From NCBI GenBank assembly GCA_001599935.1, contig BCIJ01000002.1, forward strand, positions 347,811 through 411,810: a stretch of DNA of 64,000 nt, written 5' to 3'. Of this stretch, positions 1 through 12,256 are shown in pieces. The first letter of the stretch is position 1. Each line of letters opens with the position of its first letter. The notes beneath the pieces were generated by a model that saw nothing but the letters and a program-made list of their open reading frames with translations, made no database searches and was not told the DNA's origin. Source of the DNA: Holtermannia corniformis (Eukaryota > Basidiomycota > Tremellomycetes > Holtermanniales). The position numbers and the translations under genes were made by a program.

Positions 1-34
1 AGCTGAGAGATATAGTGGTTTGACTCGCGCAAAG

Positions 35-923
35 TGTTCCTCGAGGCGCTCGAGACACAGCTCAAGGCTTTGGTCAAGTCGATCGATACGACTTCCAAGC
101 AGCGTCTAGGTGCGTGCGGTAGGAACGGCGGTGCAAAAAAGAGCTCACGACAATACAGAGCTAGCACTCAACGTTTCCGACTTTGCCGATTCAATCACTG
201 CACTCGTCGATGCCGACCTCGGTTCCGCCCTGTCTTCAGCTCTGGCCCGCCTCGCTGATCTCGGTCGGCAAGAAAAGGAAGCGCACGAGGAACAGGCGAA
301 AGCGGACGTCGTGTACATTATGAGTTCGGCAGACGAGTATCTGCGCTTGATTGGCAGTGTTCGCGTCAGTCGCTCGGGTTCAGCGGTCACAGGTGCGACG
401 CTGACGGTTTAGCTCGCCTTTGCATCGCGGATCAAGGAATACAACGCGTGGCAAAACGCAGAGAAGGACGTTGTGCGCTTACGCTCGCTCCGGGAAAAGG
501 CCCGTCAAGCGGGCAGGCTGGTAGGCGAGAGGGTGGCGTCCAGTCTGGCCGAAGTGGGAGAGGTGTGTCATGCTACATGGCCGACAGGAAACGGCTAACG
601 CGCGTCACGCCCAGTCGGAGCGCAGAGCGCGCGACGCCGCCGCAGAGTTTGAAACCGTCTCCAAGCTCGTCAAGACCGAGTTTGCGCGGTTCGAAAGAGA
701 GCGCGTGGAGGATTTCAAGAAGATGCTGGAGAAATACCTTGATGGCATGATTGGCCGCCAGCGCGAGGTGCGCCGTGTCTTGCTGTCACTGTGTACTGGG
801 CTGATGGGGTCGTGACGACAGTTGATCAAGGCCTGGGAAGAGTATCATGGTGTCATCTTGAAAATGGTGCAGTCGAGCCAGGGGCAAGGGCAGGGGCAGC
901 GCCCGGCGCCCGTCAACGCATAG
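35..923 (+). CDS. VPS5: Vps5/SNX1-like sorting nexin, C-terminal BAR region (5' partial)
   Basis: This is the 3' part of a sorting nexin of the retromer membrane coat, which tubulates endosomal membrane for cargo recycling. The spliced product is a long, charged helical segment typical of the Vps5 BAR domain, with DEYLRLIGSVR followed by LAFASRIKEYNAWQNAEKDV and, near the end, KKMLEKYLDGMIGRQRE and KAWEEYHGVI. Four short introns can be placed from gt/ag ends and conserved reading frame: about 109-169, 364-411, 562-614 and 768-820. The product ends in a Gln/Gly-rich tail with stop TAG at 921-923. The PX domain and N-terminus lie upstream of the window. The gene converges with the proteasome chaperone gene only about 50 bp away. 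Family assignment is confident; the choice of Vps5 over another SNX-BAR protein is less so. Confidence 0.82.
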
Positions 924-974
924 ATGCAGTACATGTCCATCCCTCACATCACGTCCAAAGCGTACAATCGCGGT

Positions 975-1308
975 CTAGATGCCGTGCTTCTTGGCCATGA
1001 CCTCGTGAATATCTTGCAGCTCGCCGTGGTGGGCGTCTGCCCGTATCAGCTCGGTGCTCTGTCCACAGATGTACATTCGACTCACCACCCGCCATAAAGT
1101 CACCGGCGTCGAGCGCCTCGTCGGTCCCATTCAGGATCTCGAGGTGGACGTTTGCGCCGCCACCGAGCGCTAGCGGGTCGGCCGCGAACAAGGGGTTGTG
1201 CATGTCTTCGGCCACAATCTTGCGGTCCATGGCCATGCGGAGTGGCATCCCAAGCCCGTACGTGTTGCGGTACATTGTCTGGTCGAGCTGTTGGCGTGTG
1301 CTGTTCCA
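975..1308 (-). CDS. UMP1: Ump1/POMP-like proteasome maturation factor (5' exons unresolved)
   Basis: Ump1 is a small chaperone that assists 20S proteasome half-mer joining and is degraded as the first substrate. The exon 1308-1086 encodes WNSTRQQLDQTMYRNTYGLG then PLRMAMDRKIV, matching the conserved W...Q...YRN.FG..EP.RR.ME segment of the family, then EILNGTDEALDAGDFMAG, like the conserved family tail. An intron (1085-1013) joins to the last exon 1012-975 encoding IHEVMAKKHGI and stop. The HPLE motif and N-terminus should lie in one or more exons upstream of 1309, behind an acceptor with branch-like gctaac, but I could not place them. A 47-codon minus-strand frame at about 1538-1406 does not obviously fit. 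Identification rests on about 85 residues. Confidence 0.72.
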
Positions 1309-3430
1309 CTGTGCAGGGTTAGCGCTTGGCGATAAAGGGATGACAGTGAAGGCTAATTAAACCAAAACATTGGCAGTGTACTAGCTAGACTTGCTCGCTC
1401 TGGAGTTTAGCCCTGTGCGTCGTAGAGCGTGACCGGCCAAGGAATGATGCCAGCACCTGTGCTATCTTCTCCCCACACGCGATACATCGCGCGCGTTGGG
1501 AGCCGCGGTGACAGGTGGGCATGCGACAGTAGCATCACCCTGCTCAGCATGGAGCTCGCCTCCAGCGAGGCGGCTCGAGATCATCGACGATCATCGACGA
1601 CTATGCAGCCAGCCGGTAGTACAGAGTCCTGCTTCAGCCCCGCTCTGTACACGCTACGTCACCAGCGCATATATCGCCGAGTGAGTGAAGCCAGGGAAAC
1701 AAATGTTAGACAGCAGACCATCGTCGCAAAGGCGCAAGACTGCACTTCAAGGTGGCTCACCGTTGAGCTGAATCGTGCCCGCACGCGTCAAGGTGGATGA
1801 ATTCACGTCAATATCAGAATTGGCTGAGCATGTACGGCAGCCCAGGGCATACGGTACAGCGCTGCGCTTCGCACTCGGCTGGTCATGTAGCCAGAAGCGC
1901 GCATAGATCTGCGCGGGACAGGTCACTGATCAGAGCCGCGAGGCAGACCGGCGCTGAGCACACAGAGACTGGTGGCTCAAGTCCAGACAGTGTCGAGTGG
2001 TAGCTAGCTGCCGGTGTGTAGGCAGGCGCGCAGGTCGGAGCTGGACCTGTCTGGGGGTGTGCAGGCAGCGAGCCGGCACCGCGCCGGATAAAACCAGCCG
2101 ATTGCAGTCAACAACACGCACGGACACGTTGCAGCGAGCGATAGCAAGGTTGCAAAGGGAACAGCGACGCGAGTTGACAAAGACGCCGGCTGCTTCTAGG
2201 TCACCGTGCTGTGTCTACAAGCATCCTAGCAGGAAACTGCGTGGTTGGCTTGCGAGATATAGCAGCAGACCTGAGATGGACTGAGCTTGTATTCGTCGGC
2301 GGTTGCGGCAGCTGCGTGGGAATGCCTAGGTGGCGCGATGATGCCAACGCCACACGATCCTTCCTAGCAGCTGTGCGCTATCGCTTTATAGAAAGCTGCA
2401 GCGACCGACAGTCAACCTGTGCGCCCTGCTATAGCTTTGACATCTGCGCCAGACGCTCGATGGCATGTCTGAAGCTAAAGCCACACAGCCGGTCATGGCC
2501 TATCGCCATGTCCGATTTCAAGTGAACCTCGCTTCTTTGACGCAGCGTGTGCAAGGATGTCAGGGCGCACGAAGCCGACGCAGCGCGATGCTGTGGGGTC
2601 AGAGCCGTGTCGACTGCCGCACCCACTCGATCTGATCGAGCGTAGTCATCCGCGAGCGAGCTGATCGCCGTCTGCAGTCGGTCGGCTAGCGAGCCAGCGA
2701 CCTTTGATGCAGTCCACATGTACCCAACGTCTCCAACAATTAAAAGTTGACGTAGCCCGATACCACAGCTTGGTCACCTCGCGCGAGCTCTCGATACGTG
2801 CGAGTGCAGGCAAGAACGAGCGAGCTGATCGTCATCTGCGGTCGGTCGGCTAGCGACAGCGAGTTGAGCCCCTCTTACCCAGCCCGATCTCGAATAAAGG
2901 CTCGTTTTGCGTTGGCTGCCTTACCAACCTTTTCAAGCCTGGCCTGGAGCGCACCGATCCCGCTGCCTGATGCGGCCAAGCCCGCTTGGGCCGTGATGGC
3001 GTGCCCTGCGGCTTTGGGACCGTGACGAAAGGTGTCGTGGAGATCGGTCGTCGGGTGCGCTGTTGCCTGTATGGGGTCAGCTCGGCTATGGCTGCAAGGG
3101 GGTGGAGCCGCTGCGCAGGGTGAAATGTTGCGAGTGGTAGAGCGACAGCAGCGAGTCTGCCGCTGGTCCATCGACGGAAGGATGGCACTCGACTGACCTT
3201 TGCCGAGGCAATGTGCGGTGCGGCTGATGTCTGCGCGGTCGGTGGGACGATCCTGTTGGACTGACTAGAGTGAGCTGATGTGCACCGGAGCTGGTACAGC
3301 CACAGCAACCCACCATTGTGACTGGATTGATGACGAGGATGCACGCACTCGCGTCGGTTCATTGGTGGTGGCGGCGGTTCCGAGTTAAAGTTGGCTGCCT
3401 AACCCCTATAAATCTCGGCGTTATCTCCAA
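1309..3430. other. No confident gene
   Basis: Open frames here are short and none shows a recognisable motif. The stretch should hold the missing 5' exon(s) of the Ump1-like gene and its promoter on the minus strand. A minus-strand frame ending at 2875 has a lysine/arginine-rich helical tail (LEKVGKAANAKRAF) that looks more protein-like than its surroundings, but I cannot attach it to a gene. A short direct repeat lies inside. Confidence 0.4.
2652..2863. repeat. Imperfect direct repeat of about 45 bp
   Basis: The segments at about 2654-2700 and 2816-2862 share a gagcgagctgatcg core followed by gtcggtcggctagcga, with only a few mismatches. They are separated by about 115 bp of unrelated sequence. 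No coding frame is conserved across both, so this looks like a local duplication in noncoding DNA. Confidence 0.6.
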
Positions 3431-3435
3431 AACGC

Positions 3436-3905
3436 CGAGAGTGGGGGTCAGCGCGCGATGACAGTCCTTCACCGCGCCAGCAACCGTCCACTGTCGCCCT
3501 TCCATCTTCGCTCTCTCCTTGTCGTTCGTTGGCGCCGCTGTCCACCTGCAAGCGTCCGTCTGCACCACCACCAACCTACAGTCCTCGTACGTGCCCGTCC
3601 CGCGCTCCCATCCGATCCCAACATCGAAAGGGGCCACCGCTGACAAGCAAACTCTAACCCCCCCTTGTCCACCACCGACCGCTCCTTTCACCCTGCCTGC
3701 CTCGCCTCATCGACTCGCGTCTCCATTCACCCGCGCTCGTCTTCTTATACCACCGCCCGGCTCTGGCTCCCCAACGGTACCAATCCATCCCCATCTCGCG
3801 CACCGATTCGACCGATCACGCGCGCCATCGGACCATCGCGACCAACAGTACCAACAGTGGCTAGAGACGTCTAAAGGCAAGACTCGGTCTGCTCCGTCGG
3901 TGAGT
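3436..3905 (+). promoter_or_regulatory. CT-rich leader-like tract ending in a consensus splice donor
   Basis: The plus strand is strongly pyrimidine-rich, like the leader just upstream of the casein kinase I start (about 6035-6148). It ends in cggtgagtc at about 3900, a good intron donor. This suggests a transcribed leader on the plus strand whose coding part I could not identify. An open frame runs through the tract (from 3519) but its Pro/Ser/Arg-rich product resembles a translated CT tract rather than a protein. Alternative readings are a noncoding RNA or a very long upstream leader. Confidence 0.3.
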
Positions 3906-4252
3906 CTCTCGCTTCTTGAGCTTTGGCATGGTCTTTGCTTGGCGTATGGTGGCAGCCGGATCGGATGCGAACACCCCGAAGGGGTCGGTGCGGATCCAAC
4001 CCGCCGCTTGGCCGCGCACATCGTGTCAGGTCGGGTACATCAACAGTAGTGCCATAGCAAATCTTCCACTGCTGCGGCACAGTCTGCAAGGAACCCATAC
4101 CGCGTATGCGCCGTACAGTCGGCTTTGCACGGCACGCGCCCGATCTCAGTCTAGCGACCCATCTCAAGTGTGAGTAGTACGACAATCCAGTCGTACTATA
4201 TACACGACTGCGAGATGGCTGAATACGACGACACGGCCGCGCTCTGTCTCGA

Positions 4253-4815
4253 GTGACCATGTACGATTGTGCGTCCGTGCACGGGCCGTGCCGAGTCAGC
4301 AGACGTGACGCGACGTTCTGCTCCGTGATCTCTCGGCTACCCGGCGCATACGATGGTTGCTATCTCGGTTATCCACCACACGCCTGTTGGGATCAGATCC
4401 CAGCACGGCCATCGTTGGCGTGTGGTGGATATAGCCGGGCGACATTGGAACCGAACAGTGGTCCAAGAACGAGCCATCCGTGGCTCCGTCTGACGCTGCA
4501 TCCGGTACCCAGAGGCAGTCAATAGCACCACGGACTTGACCTGTCCTTTGATCTTGCTTGTTCCCGTTCACAAAGCAAGTGTCGCCCGCCGTACATCATC
4601 GCTGCTATCTCGACCGCATCGAAGATAACCGGTTGGGGTCAGATCCCAACACGGCCGACGATAGCGCGAGATGTCTTGCCGAGTGACGTTGCCCGTGCTT
4701 GTTAGTGGTCGTGTCAAGCCATTCGTGGCTGCCAACATCCACATACGGTTTCATGGGTCAGAACCGAGTGGATGCATCGTTGACAGCACGGACTCTGACC
4801 TGCTCGGCCGTTTGA
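4253..4815. repeat. Old tandem duplication (~250 bp units) carrying palindromes
   Basis: Two diverged units are offset by about 246-258 bp. Shared landmarks are gctatctcg, then gttggg(a/g)tcagatccca(a/g)cacggcc (4385-4410 and 4632-4656), then a ccat(c/t)cgtggct block, then cacggact..gacct (about 4528 and 4786). In unit 1 the core TGGGATCAGATCCCA at 4388-4402 is a perfect palindrome around one base. It is enclosed by perfect 15-bp inverted arms at 4370-4384 and 4417-4431. Unit 2 keeps most of the core palindrome but the outer arms are degenerate. No reading frame is conserved, so a structured RNA or protein-binding site is more likely than coding. Confidence 0.65.
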
Positions 4816-6034
4816 ATCGATGAACCAAGTCACCAGTCTATCAATCGCGGCAAGGCTGAGCCACCGCGTTCAGCTGAGAAGCTGAGCAGAGGTAACAGCC
4901 GCAGGCGGGTCTGCATCTGCTCTCGTTCAGTCTCGACGTCACCTACTCAATACGGTGCACGCTAGCTTGTGTCTGGGAACACCACTGTGTGATCAAAACG
5001 CAGTCTGTGACCTTGCGGAGCTGAACTGTAAGATGTGTGAGCGGCCGATGCCATGTCGCGAACCAATGTGTGCCTGCAGCAGAGTTGCTCTGCAGGTACC
5101 GTTGGTAGGTGCCATGTCGATTGATCCGCCTCGGCTGAGATTTGCCTGCGTAGCGGCTGTACGCTGCTGGCGTATTGTCGTTCGGTTGATGTCTCACGGC
5201 ATCCGCGGCAGGATTTCGCTTGCGCTGCTTGGCGCCGGTCAGGCGGTCCGAGTGGCTATCCTGCGGCTGCACTGTCCACACGGCGCTCTAGTGCGAGATC
5301 TGGTCGACGGCATTGTTAACCAAGCTTGCGACTACAGATCAATTCAGGCGCTCATTTGCGCTGCCAGAGTCATCTGAACCAACATACATCCAGAGCTCGC
5401 CTCTTGGCGAGGTCGTTTGCATTGACAGCTTCCTCGAAAACGCCACGAGGTGTGCTTCCGTTGCAATCTCACGAGTAAAGCTGCCGCTTTACCTTGTCAG
5501 GAATGCGATGGATGGACTTGGGCACTTGTTTGACCAAATGCGATCCTCAGGATTCGTGGCTTGACCCGGCTGATCCTTCGCCCTACGAACGCTCTCCGTC
5601 TAAGCGTCTCGTATGCGTTGGGAGTAGCTGAGGCGCTCTTGGCGTACTCCGTGAATCTGCATGGCCGTGCATTGGACGCAGATTGGCTCAACCGCGTCGC
5701 TAGAGCTTCCGAGATTTCGGTGTACGGTGCACGGCCTGGTAAGCTTGCCATTGCTATTTTGCGAGTCGTACCATTTCGCAGAAGCCAAGTGTTGGCTAAG
5801 AGTGGGTTTGACTGCGAATGCACCGAGTACGGAACAGTCCCTTGCTAGCCTTGCCACTAGTTTGGGCGTTCGTGGATTAGGTCAGCATGGTGCGCCGCTT
5901 AGAACCACACAGGCAGTCTGAAAGCTGCATCGCTCTTGACCTTTGGCCTGTCGTCTGAATCGTGCCGTCGCAGCAGGTGCGCGGAACCGCCTCGCAGCTC
6001 CCGGCTTGCAGCCCGACGCCTACGTCACGCCCTC
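4816..6034. other. No confident gene
   Basis: There are several open frames of 80-140 codons on both strands, none with a recognisable motif, splice-conserved pattern or family match. GC and codon texture do not favour any frame. The last part presumably contains the casein kinase I promoter. Confidence 0.4.
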
Positions 6035-6148
6035 GCCCTTCCGCTCATCGTCTCCTTTGTCACCGCCTCCTTTCTCCGCGTGCTCCGACACCGACGCTTG
6101 TGCTGACTCTCCTACGCTTCCAGCACCCACCACCCGATCCAAACCGCA

Positions 6149-7568
<1,420 letters not shown>

Positions 7569-8194
7569 ACAAACCTGATTTCTGAGCCTGTACCCGAGGG
7601 CGCAGGTGGCTCGGCAGCGACAAGAAGTCGGCGCGCCCGTGTGGCGTCCCAATCCCGTTTGTTCATTCCCTTGTCTGCGCCGCGCACCTCTCTCCCGTCG
7701 TCACCCTCACGACGCTGCTTCATCTTCGGTCTCCCGTCTCCGTCCACCCTGTCTGCCCTCCCCGTTCCGGCCTAATCCCACCCAACCACTCTTTGGCGCG
7801 CCGCCCTGCTTCACCCTGTACTGTCCACCCTGTTCTACCTACCTTTCCCTTCCCATCTGCGCCCCGCTTCGAGATCATTCCCCGTTCGCCCCGCGTCCGT
7901 CTCACCGTCCATTCCTTGTCTCTCGACTCGGAGTGGGGTTGGATCGCTGGGGGTATGCGGGAGGGCGCCGCGATGAGAGCAGTGGACGTAGTAGTCGGTC
8001 GGATGCATTCACGTTGTCACCTGTACAGAGAGCAATGAGACGCCAGGTAGCGAACAAGATGATGATGAAGGAAGGGCGAAGGAATGATCGGGGAAAAGCA
8101 CCGTGACCAAAAGTCGGCCGGCAGACGACCACTACGCTGGTGCTGTACCATGCACAGCACCGCCTGCTGCAGCTCTGGCACCATCTCGCTCGCC
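7569..8194 (+). other. Intergenic stretch between CK1 and LRR genes, CT-rich
   Basis: This holds the 3' region of the kinase gene and a long pyrimidine-rich tract (about 7660-7930) typical of promoters and leaders in this window. It probably drives the LRR gene downstream. No convincing coding exon is visible. Confidence 0.45.
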
Positions 8195-10171
8195 ATGAGC
8201 TACACTGCAGACCCAGGCAGAGTCGTCGACCCTCTATCGGGTATGGGAAGACCGATCCAACCCCAAGTCGACGACGGTCCACGGCGGTCCCTCCCTTTTG
8301 GCAAGGTGCCCGGTGAGCTCGACTATGGCGAGAGCAGCCCGAAACGTGCACAGCGAGAGAAAGAGTCTTTCAATCCGAATCATCCTCGCTCGCCGTACGA
8401 TACGAGATTGCCGGTCGCCCTTTCGCCTGGTCAGAGTTCGGCGCCGGCGACAAGCGATGCTGAGCCGCAGCAAGGGAGCGATGAGTGGATGGCTACGCTG
8501 GTCAAAGACTGGAAGAAGCACCCGCCACCTACGATCAACCTAAAGTGAGTGATTGAGATGCGCCGTGGTGGTGTGCAGCATTGATGCTGTAGTAGTGGTC
8601 TGGGCTTGACACGGCTATCACCTATCATTGCAGATCTACGCAACCTCGTCACACTGTCAACAAGGTCCCCGGCAGGATCACCTTTCACCTCGTCCCCTGC
8701 GTTCGCGCGCATGTCTCCTGTCCAACGGGCACTTGCGACTGTCGAACAGCAGACATCTCCACGTCAAGCCGTCCTCTCGCCGTATGCCGAGATCCGGCTC
8801 TCGGCCCAAGCACCACGCCGCGAACGTAGCTTTGGTCGTACCGCTTCGGCACCAGCTACAGCTGGCTTCTTCGAAAAGCTCAATAGCGGTAGCGCGCCGC
8901 CCGAGCGAGCGAGGTCAAAGCTAGCATTGGCCACACCACCTGCGCCGGACCCAGCCGCTCTCCAGCCAAGTCCGAGCATTGATGCATCCCAGCTGGGCAA
9001 GAAGAGAAGTTTTGGACGGAACAAGACGGTGCACGAAGTCGCGGTGAGGGAGCCGCAGTCGGCGAGTGTCAAGCTGCAATTGAATCTGTCGAATAATAAC
9101 CTCGACAAGTGAGTCGACTCTGTCGTGGACAGTGACGCCAGGCTGACGTGCAGACTGCCGAGCGCACTGTTTGAGCTGGAGAATATGATTCTGCTCGTTT
9201 TGCGTCCGTCTGTGCGCTGATAATTGAATTCGCGTTGATATTGGACAGGCCAGAATCGGTTCAAGCGACTGCCTGCGGGGATCGCCGAGCTGCGCAACCT
9301 CGAAGAGATCAACGTTGCCAACAATGAGCTTAGTGAGCTGCCGGCGACGCTGCTCAAACTGCAACAGAGTGGTACGAGCCGTTCACTGCAGTTCCGGGCG
9401 ACCATCAATCGGTTCATGCGACCGGACGGCGTGGCGGAAAAGCATCCGGTCTCTGGACGACTCCTGGGTCCTATCGAACGTCACTACCCCGCTGGGCAGA
9501 CTGTGCCGACACTGGCAGATCTATGCTGGACCGTGTTGATCAGCCCGCGACAACCGAATCATGTGGCGCCGCTCTTCGAGTATGACTTGGCGGTCGAGAA
9601 AGGCAAAGGCCATCCTCTACATTCGACCGAGGCGCTGCGCTCGATCATTCCACACATCACGACCGAGACGGCGAAAAGAGTGCAGCAGGCCGTGCGCTCG
9701 AGCCATGCGTGGGCCAAAGTCAAAGCTTCGAGCTCGCAATCGACTTCAATGCAATCGATCGAACCGCTCGCCCAGCGCTCACGATCATCATTTTCAAGAT
9801 CGCCCAGTGGCACCCCCGCTTCACCCTCCATGACCGCATCCCACCTCGACCCCTTCCCTGCACCACCCATCACGGCCTCGCCCAAGCCATGCGAAGACGA
9901 CGATGGCTCGGTCAACCCGTTTTTCGAACCGTGCCCATCCCCGCGCCACACCGAATACGACGATGAATCGTATCCCATGCTCCGGCCTTCGCGCCGCGTC
10001 TTTCTCCACGCTGCAGAGGAACGTGTCGAGTGGCGAATCGCGTTTGCAGAGAGCGAACTGCTGCCGTTTAGATGGAAGGGCTGTTCTCCGGGCTGTTTGG
10101 ACTTTTTGGACAAGGGAGAGGATGAGGACGTGGATGGCTTTGAGCTGTCTAGTACCGAGCTGGACGAGTAG
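8195..10171 (+). CDS. Leucine-rich-repeat protein of unknown function
   Basis: Four exons (8195-8544, 8593-9108, 9154-9203, 9249-10171) give a 612-residue product. Order: a Ser/Pro-rich N-terminus ending in ATLVKDWKKHPPPTINL; an LRR-like turn (LTRLSPIIADLRNLVTLS); a long disordered Ser/Pro/Ala linker with two RSFGR motifs; then three more LRR turns (LQLNLSNNNLDKLPSALFEL, RFKRLPAGIAELRNLEEINV, NNELSELPATLLKL); then a domain containing PTLADLCWTVLI and an acidic C-terminus. Splitting an LRR array by a disordered segment is unusual. The intron ends were set by keeping the LRR pattern in frame. LRR arrays with such flanks are usually protein scaffolds. I do not recognise the family, and the start could be an upstream ATG at 8152. 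Confidence 0.75.
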
Positions 10172-10340
10172 AGCAACGAGTGACGATTATATGACGATGC
10201 ATATGGAGATCGACGACGACGTGGATTACTCGAGTGATATTGGCTTTGAATAGGCTTGGTCCCATTCCGCTCGACTGCATGCAGTGCTCCTCATCCCACA
10301 GCAAGCCGGCACTCTCTAGCCAGAACGCAGCGATTCACAC

Positions 10341-10890
10341 CCGAGCTGTTCAACCATGGTGTGTCTCGACATGGTTTGAGGGCATTGTCGACGCCCTAGA
10401 GTACAATGCTACAAGCCAGACGGGAGATCACCCGGACCCTTGCGCAAGCTCTGACTGACATTTTGATTCGTCTAGGCGCTTGGGACCGACACATGACGGT
10501 CGAAAGAGCGCCCCTGCTTTCTCCACCCTCGAGTCGGCATTTAGCGTGGTAGCCGAGGAAGAGTACCGCAGTCTGTACCATCAATACGGACTCTGTGGCA
10601 ATCGAGGAGCCAAAAGGGCAAATCAGCAATGTTGCGACGTCTGTATATCCCTAGAATACGACAAGGTCACGCTCCTCGGCGAGGTAGAACCGTACGGGGC
10701 CGGACTCGACAAGGCCACGGACGCAGCCGAGCGCGAACGCTTGCACATCCATGCGGCAAGTCGAGCCACGTTCAACTTTGCTGCAGCCAATCTCCACTGG
10801 GGTACTAGGACCAGCTTCAGCCTCTCGTGCAGCTTCCTCGGCTGCTACTACGCCGCAAGCGACGAAACGATCCTCATGGTAGATTCAAAT
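10341..10890 (+). pseudogene. Decayed tandem copy of the downstream unknown gene
   Basis: Similarity to the gene at 10989 runs through three different frames. PWCVSTWFEGIVDAL matches RWCRSEWFGDLVEVL; EITRTLAQALTDILIRLGA matches EITTALVILMNNAIARLGA; EEEYRSLYHQYGLCGNRGAK matches QEEYRKLHEEYGLSGDRGAK; and the end, GTRTSFSLSCSFLGCYYAAS, matches GTTSGFSLTCGYLRRYYALS. At least two frameshifts separate these blocks. After ILMVDSNQ the similarity stops, so the C-terminal half is missing. No promoter-like leader or usable start is apparent. Exact order and one-sided decay indicate a tandem duplication with loss of the upstream copy, although sequencing errors could account for individual shifts. Confidence 0.7.
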
Positions 10891-10988
10891 CAACGACTGC
10901 GTCGCGCCTACGTCGTGGGGTTGGCGCCAACGAATCGCCGTCAATCGCCCGCCCAAGGCTCGTGACGCGTTTCATCCAACAATCAACC

Positions 10989-12256
10989 ATGACCACCGCG
11001 CGCCCGTCTCCCACCATGGCTGCGCCTGACCGGGATGAGCTCTTTCGAAGATGGTGTCGAAGCGAGTGGTTTGGAGACCTTGTCGAGGTGCTGCGCAGCG
11101 ATGCCGATCCCAACGCTGGATTACCGCCCGTCAACGAGGACGAGATCACCACGGCCCTGGTCATTCTCATGAACAACGCTATCGCTCGGCTCGGTGCTGA
11201 CGAGCAACATGTCATTGCCAAGGCCAACCTCGACTTGTCGACGTTAGCTCCCCGGTACATGTCGTGGCACGACAATCCCTTCCGCAAGATCTACCAGGAG
11301 GAATATCGCAAGCTCCACGAAGAGTACGGTCTGTCTGGAGATCGAGGAGCCAAGATGGCCGGGCCACGGCGAGCCGACGTATATGTCCACCGCCTCGGCC
11401 GTTTTGGCACAGAGCGTTTGGACGACGTCCAACTCGTGGGCCAAGTGAAGCCATGTGGATCCGGTCGGTCATGCGTGCTAGCCCACCTACACGGCGCAAG
11501 TCAGGGTGCCTACCATCTCGCAGCTGCCAAAGTCCAGTACGGCACAACATCTGGTTTCAGTCTTACGTGTGGGTATCTTCGGCGCTACTACGCTCTGTCA
11601 GACAACGTCATCCTCATCGAAGGGTCAAGAACATGGCCTTCGACTCAAGAGTCATACACATTCGAACAACTCGTCAACCAGCACTTCTTTGATGATCGCC
11701 TCGGACTCGGCTACCACCTACCCACACTCTGCCTCCCAAACGCCGATACCCGGCACCACATCGGCTGCGGTCTCGGTGCCGAAGCTCTCTGGGGACTGAT
11801 CACCCGCGCTGTGGATGATCTTTTGCGTACGACACCAGACCAGATGCCCTCGACATCCCACCTGGCGCACGCTCGGCAAACTGATGCGGCCAGCTTTCCT
11901 TCTTTGGTCCGCCATACGACGGCCTTTGAGGAGACAGCAGCGAGGTTGGCAGCGGCTGCGAGAAAGCGCAAGCGAGTTAATTCGGCATCTAGGCAAATCA
12001 ACGACGGTGGCGGTTCAAGGCGCACGGCACCCGAGGATGAATCTGCACCGAAGAAGTCAAAGACAAGCTCCAGTGCGGCAGACCAGACCGACCTTGCCTC
12101 CAGCGAGCTCGAACTTGAACTTGAAGAGACGCCAGAGGAGGCGCGGCGCCGAGAAGAGCTCGAGCACCGAGCACGCGTCCTCACTTTCGACCGCCTTGGA
12201 CTCCGGTTCAAGGTCATACCGGCGCCTCCAGCTCAACATGCTTGCGCTCAAGTTGA
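10989..12256 (+). CDS. Unknown gene, intact paralogue of the decayed copy upstream
   Basis: A single long frame starts at ATG 10989 (a second ATG lies 9 codons on). The N-terminal half contains the block shared with the decayed copy: WFGDLVEVL, EITTALVILMNNAIARLGA, EEYRKLHEEYGLSGDRGAK, then GTTSGFSLTCGYLRRYYALS and LGLGYHLPTLCLP. The C-terminal part is disordered and charged, with a KRKR-type basic cluster (possible nuclear signal) and an acidic run ELELEETPEEARRREELE. No enzyme motif is visible and I do not recognise the family. The frame has no stop before the UBP14 zinc finger. One extra G next to the presumed UBP14 start would restore a stop here at about 12256 and end the product in HGLRSS. 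The end given assumes that. Confidence 0.6.

Noticed and set aside
2850..3362. 170-codon minus-strand frame
   Set aside because: The product is rich in Arg/Pro/Ser with no motif, overlaps other open frames, and lacks splice-conserved neighbours; it looks like a GC-rich chance frame.
3519..4049. 176-codon plus-strand frame starting in the CT-rich tract
   Set aside because: The Pro/Thr/Ser/Arg composition mirrors the pyrimidine tract and the frame crosses a likely splice donor at about 3900, so it is more likely leader sequence.
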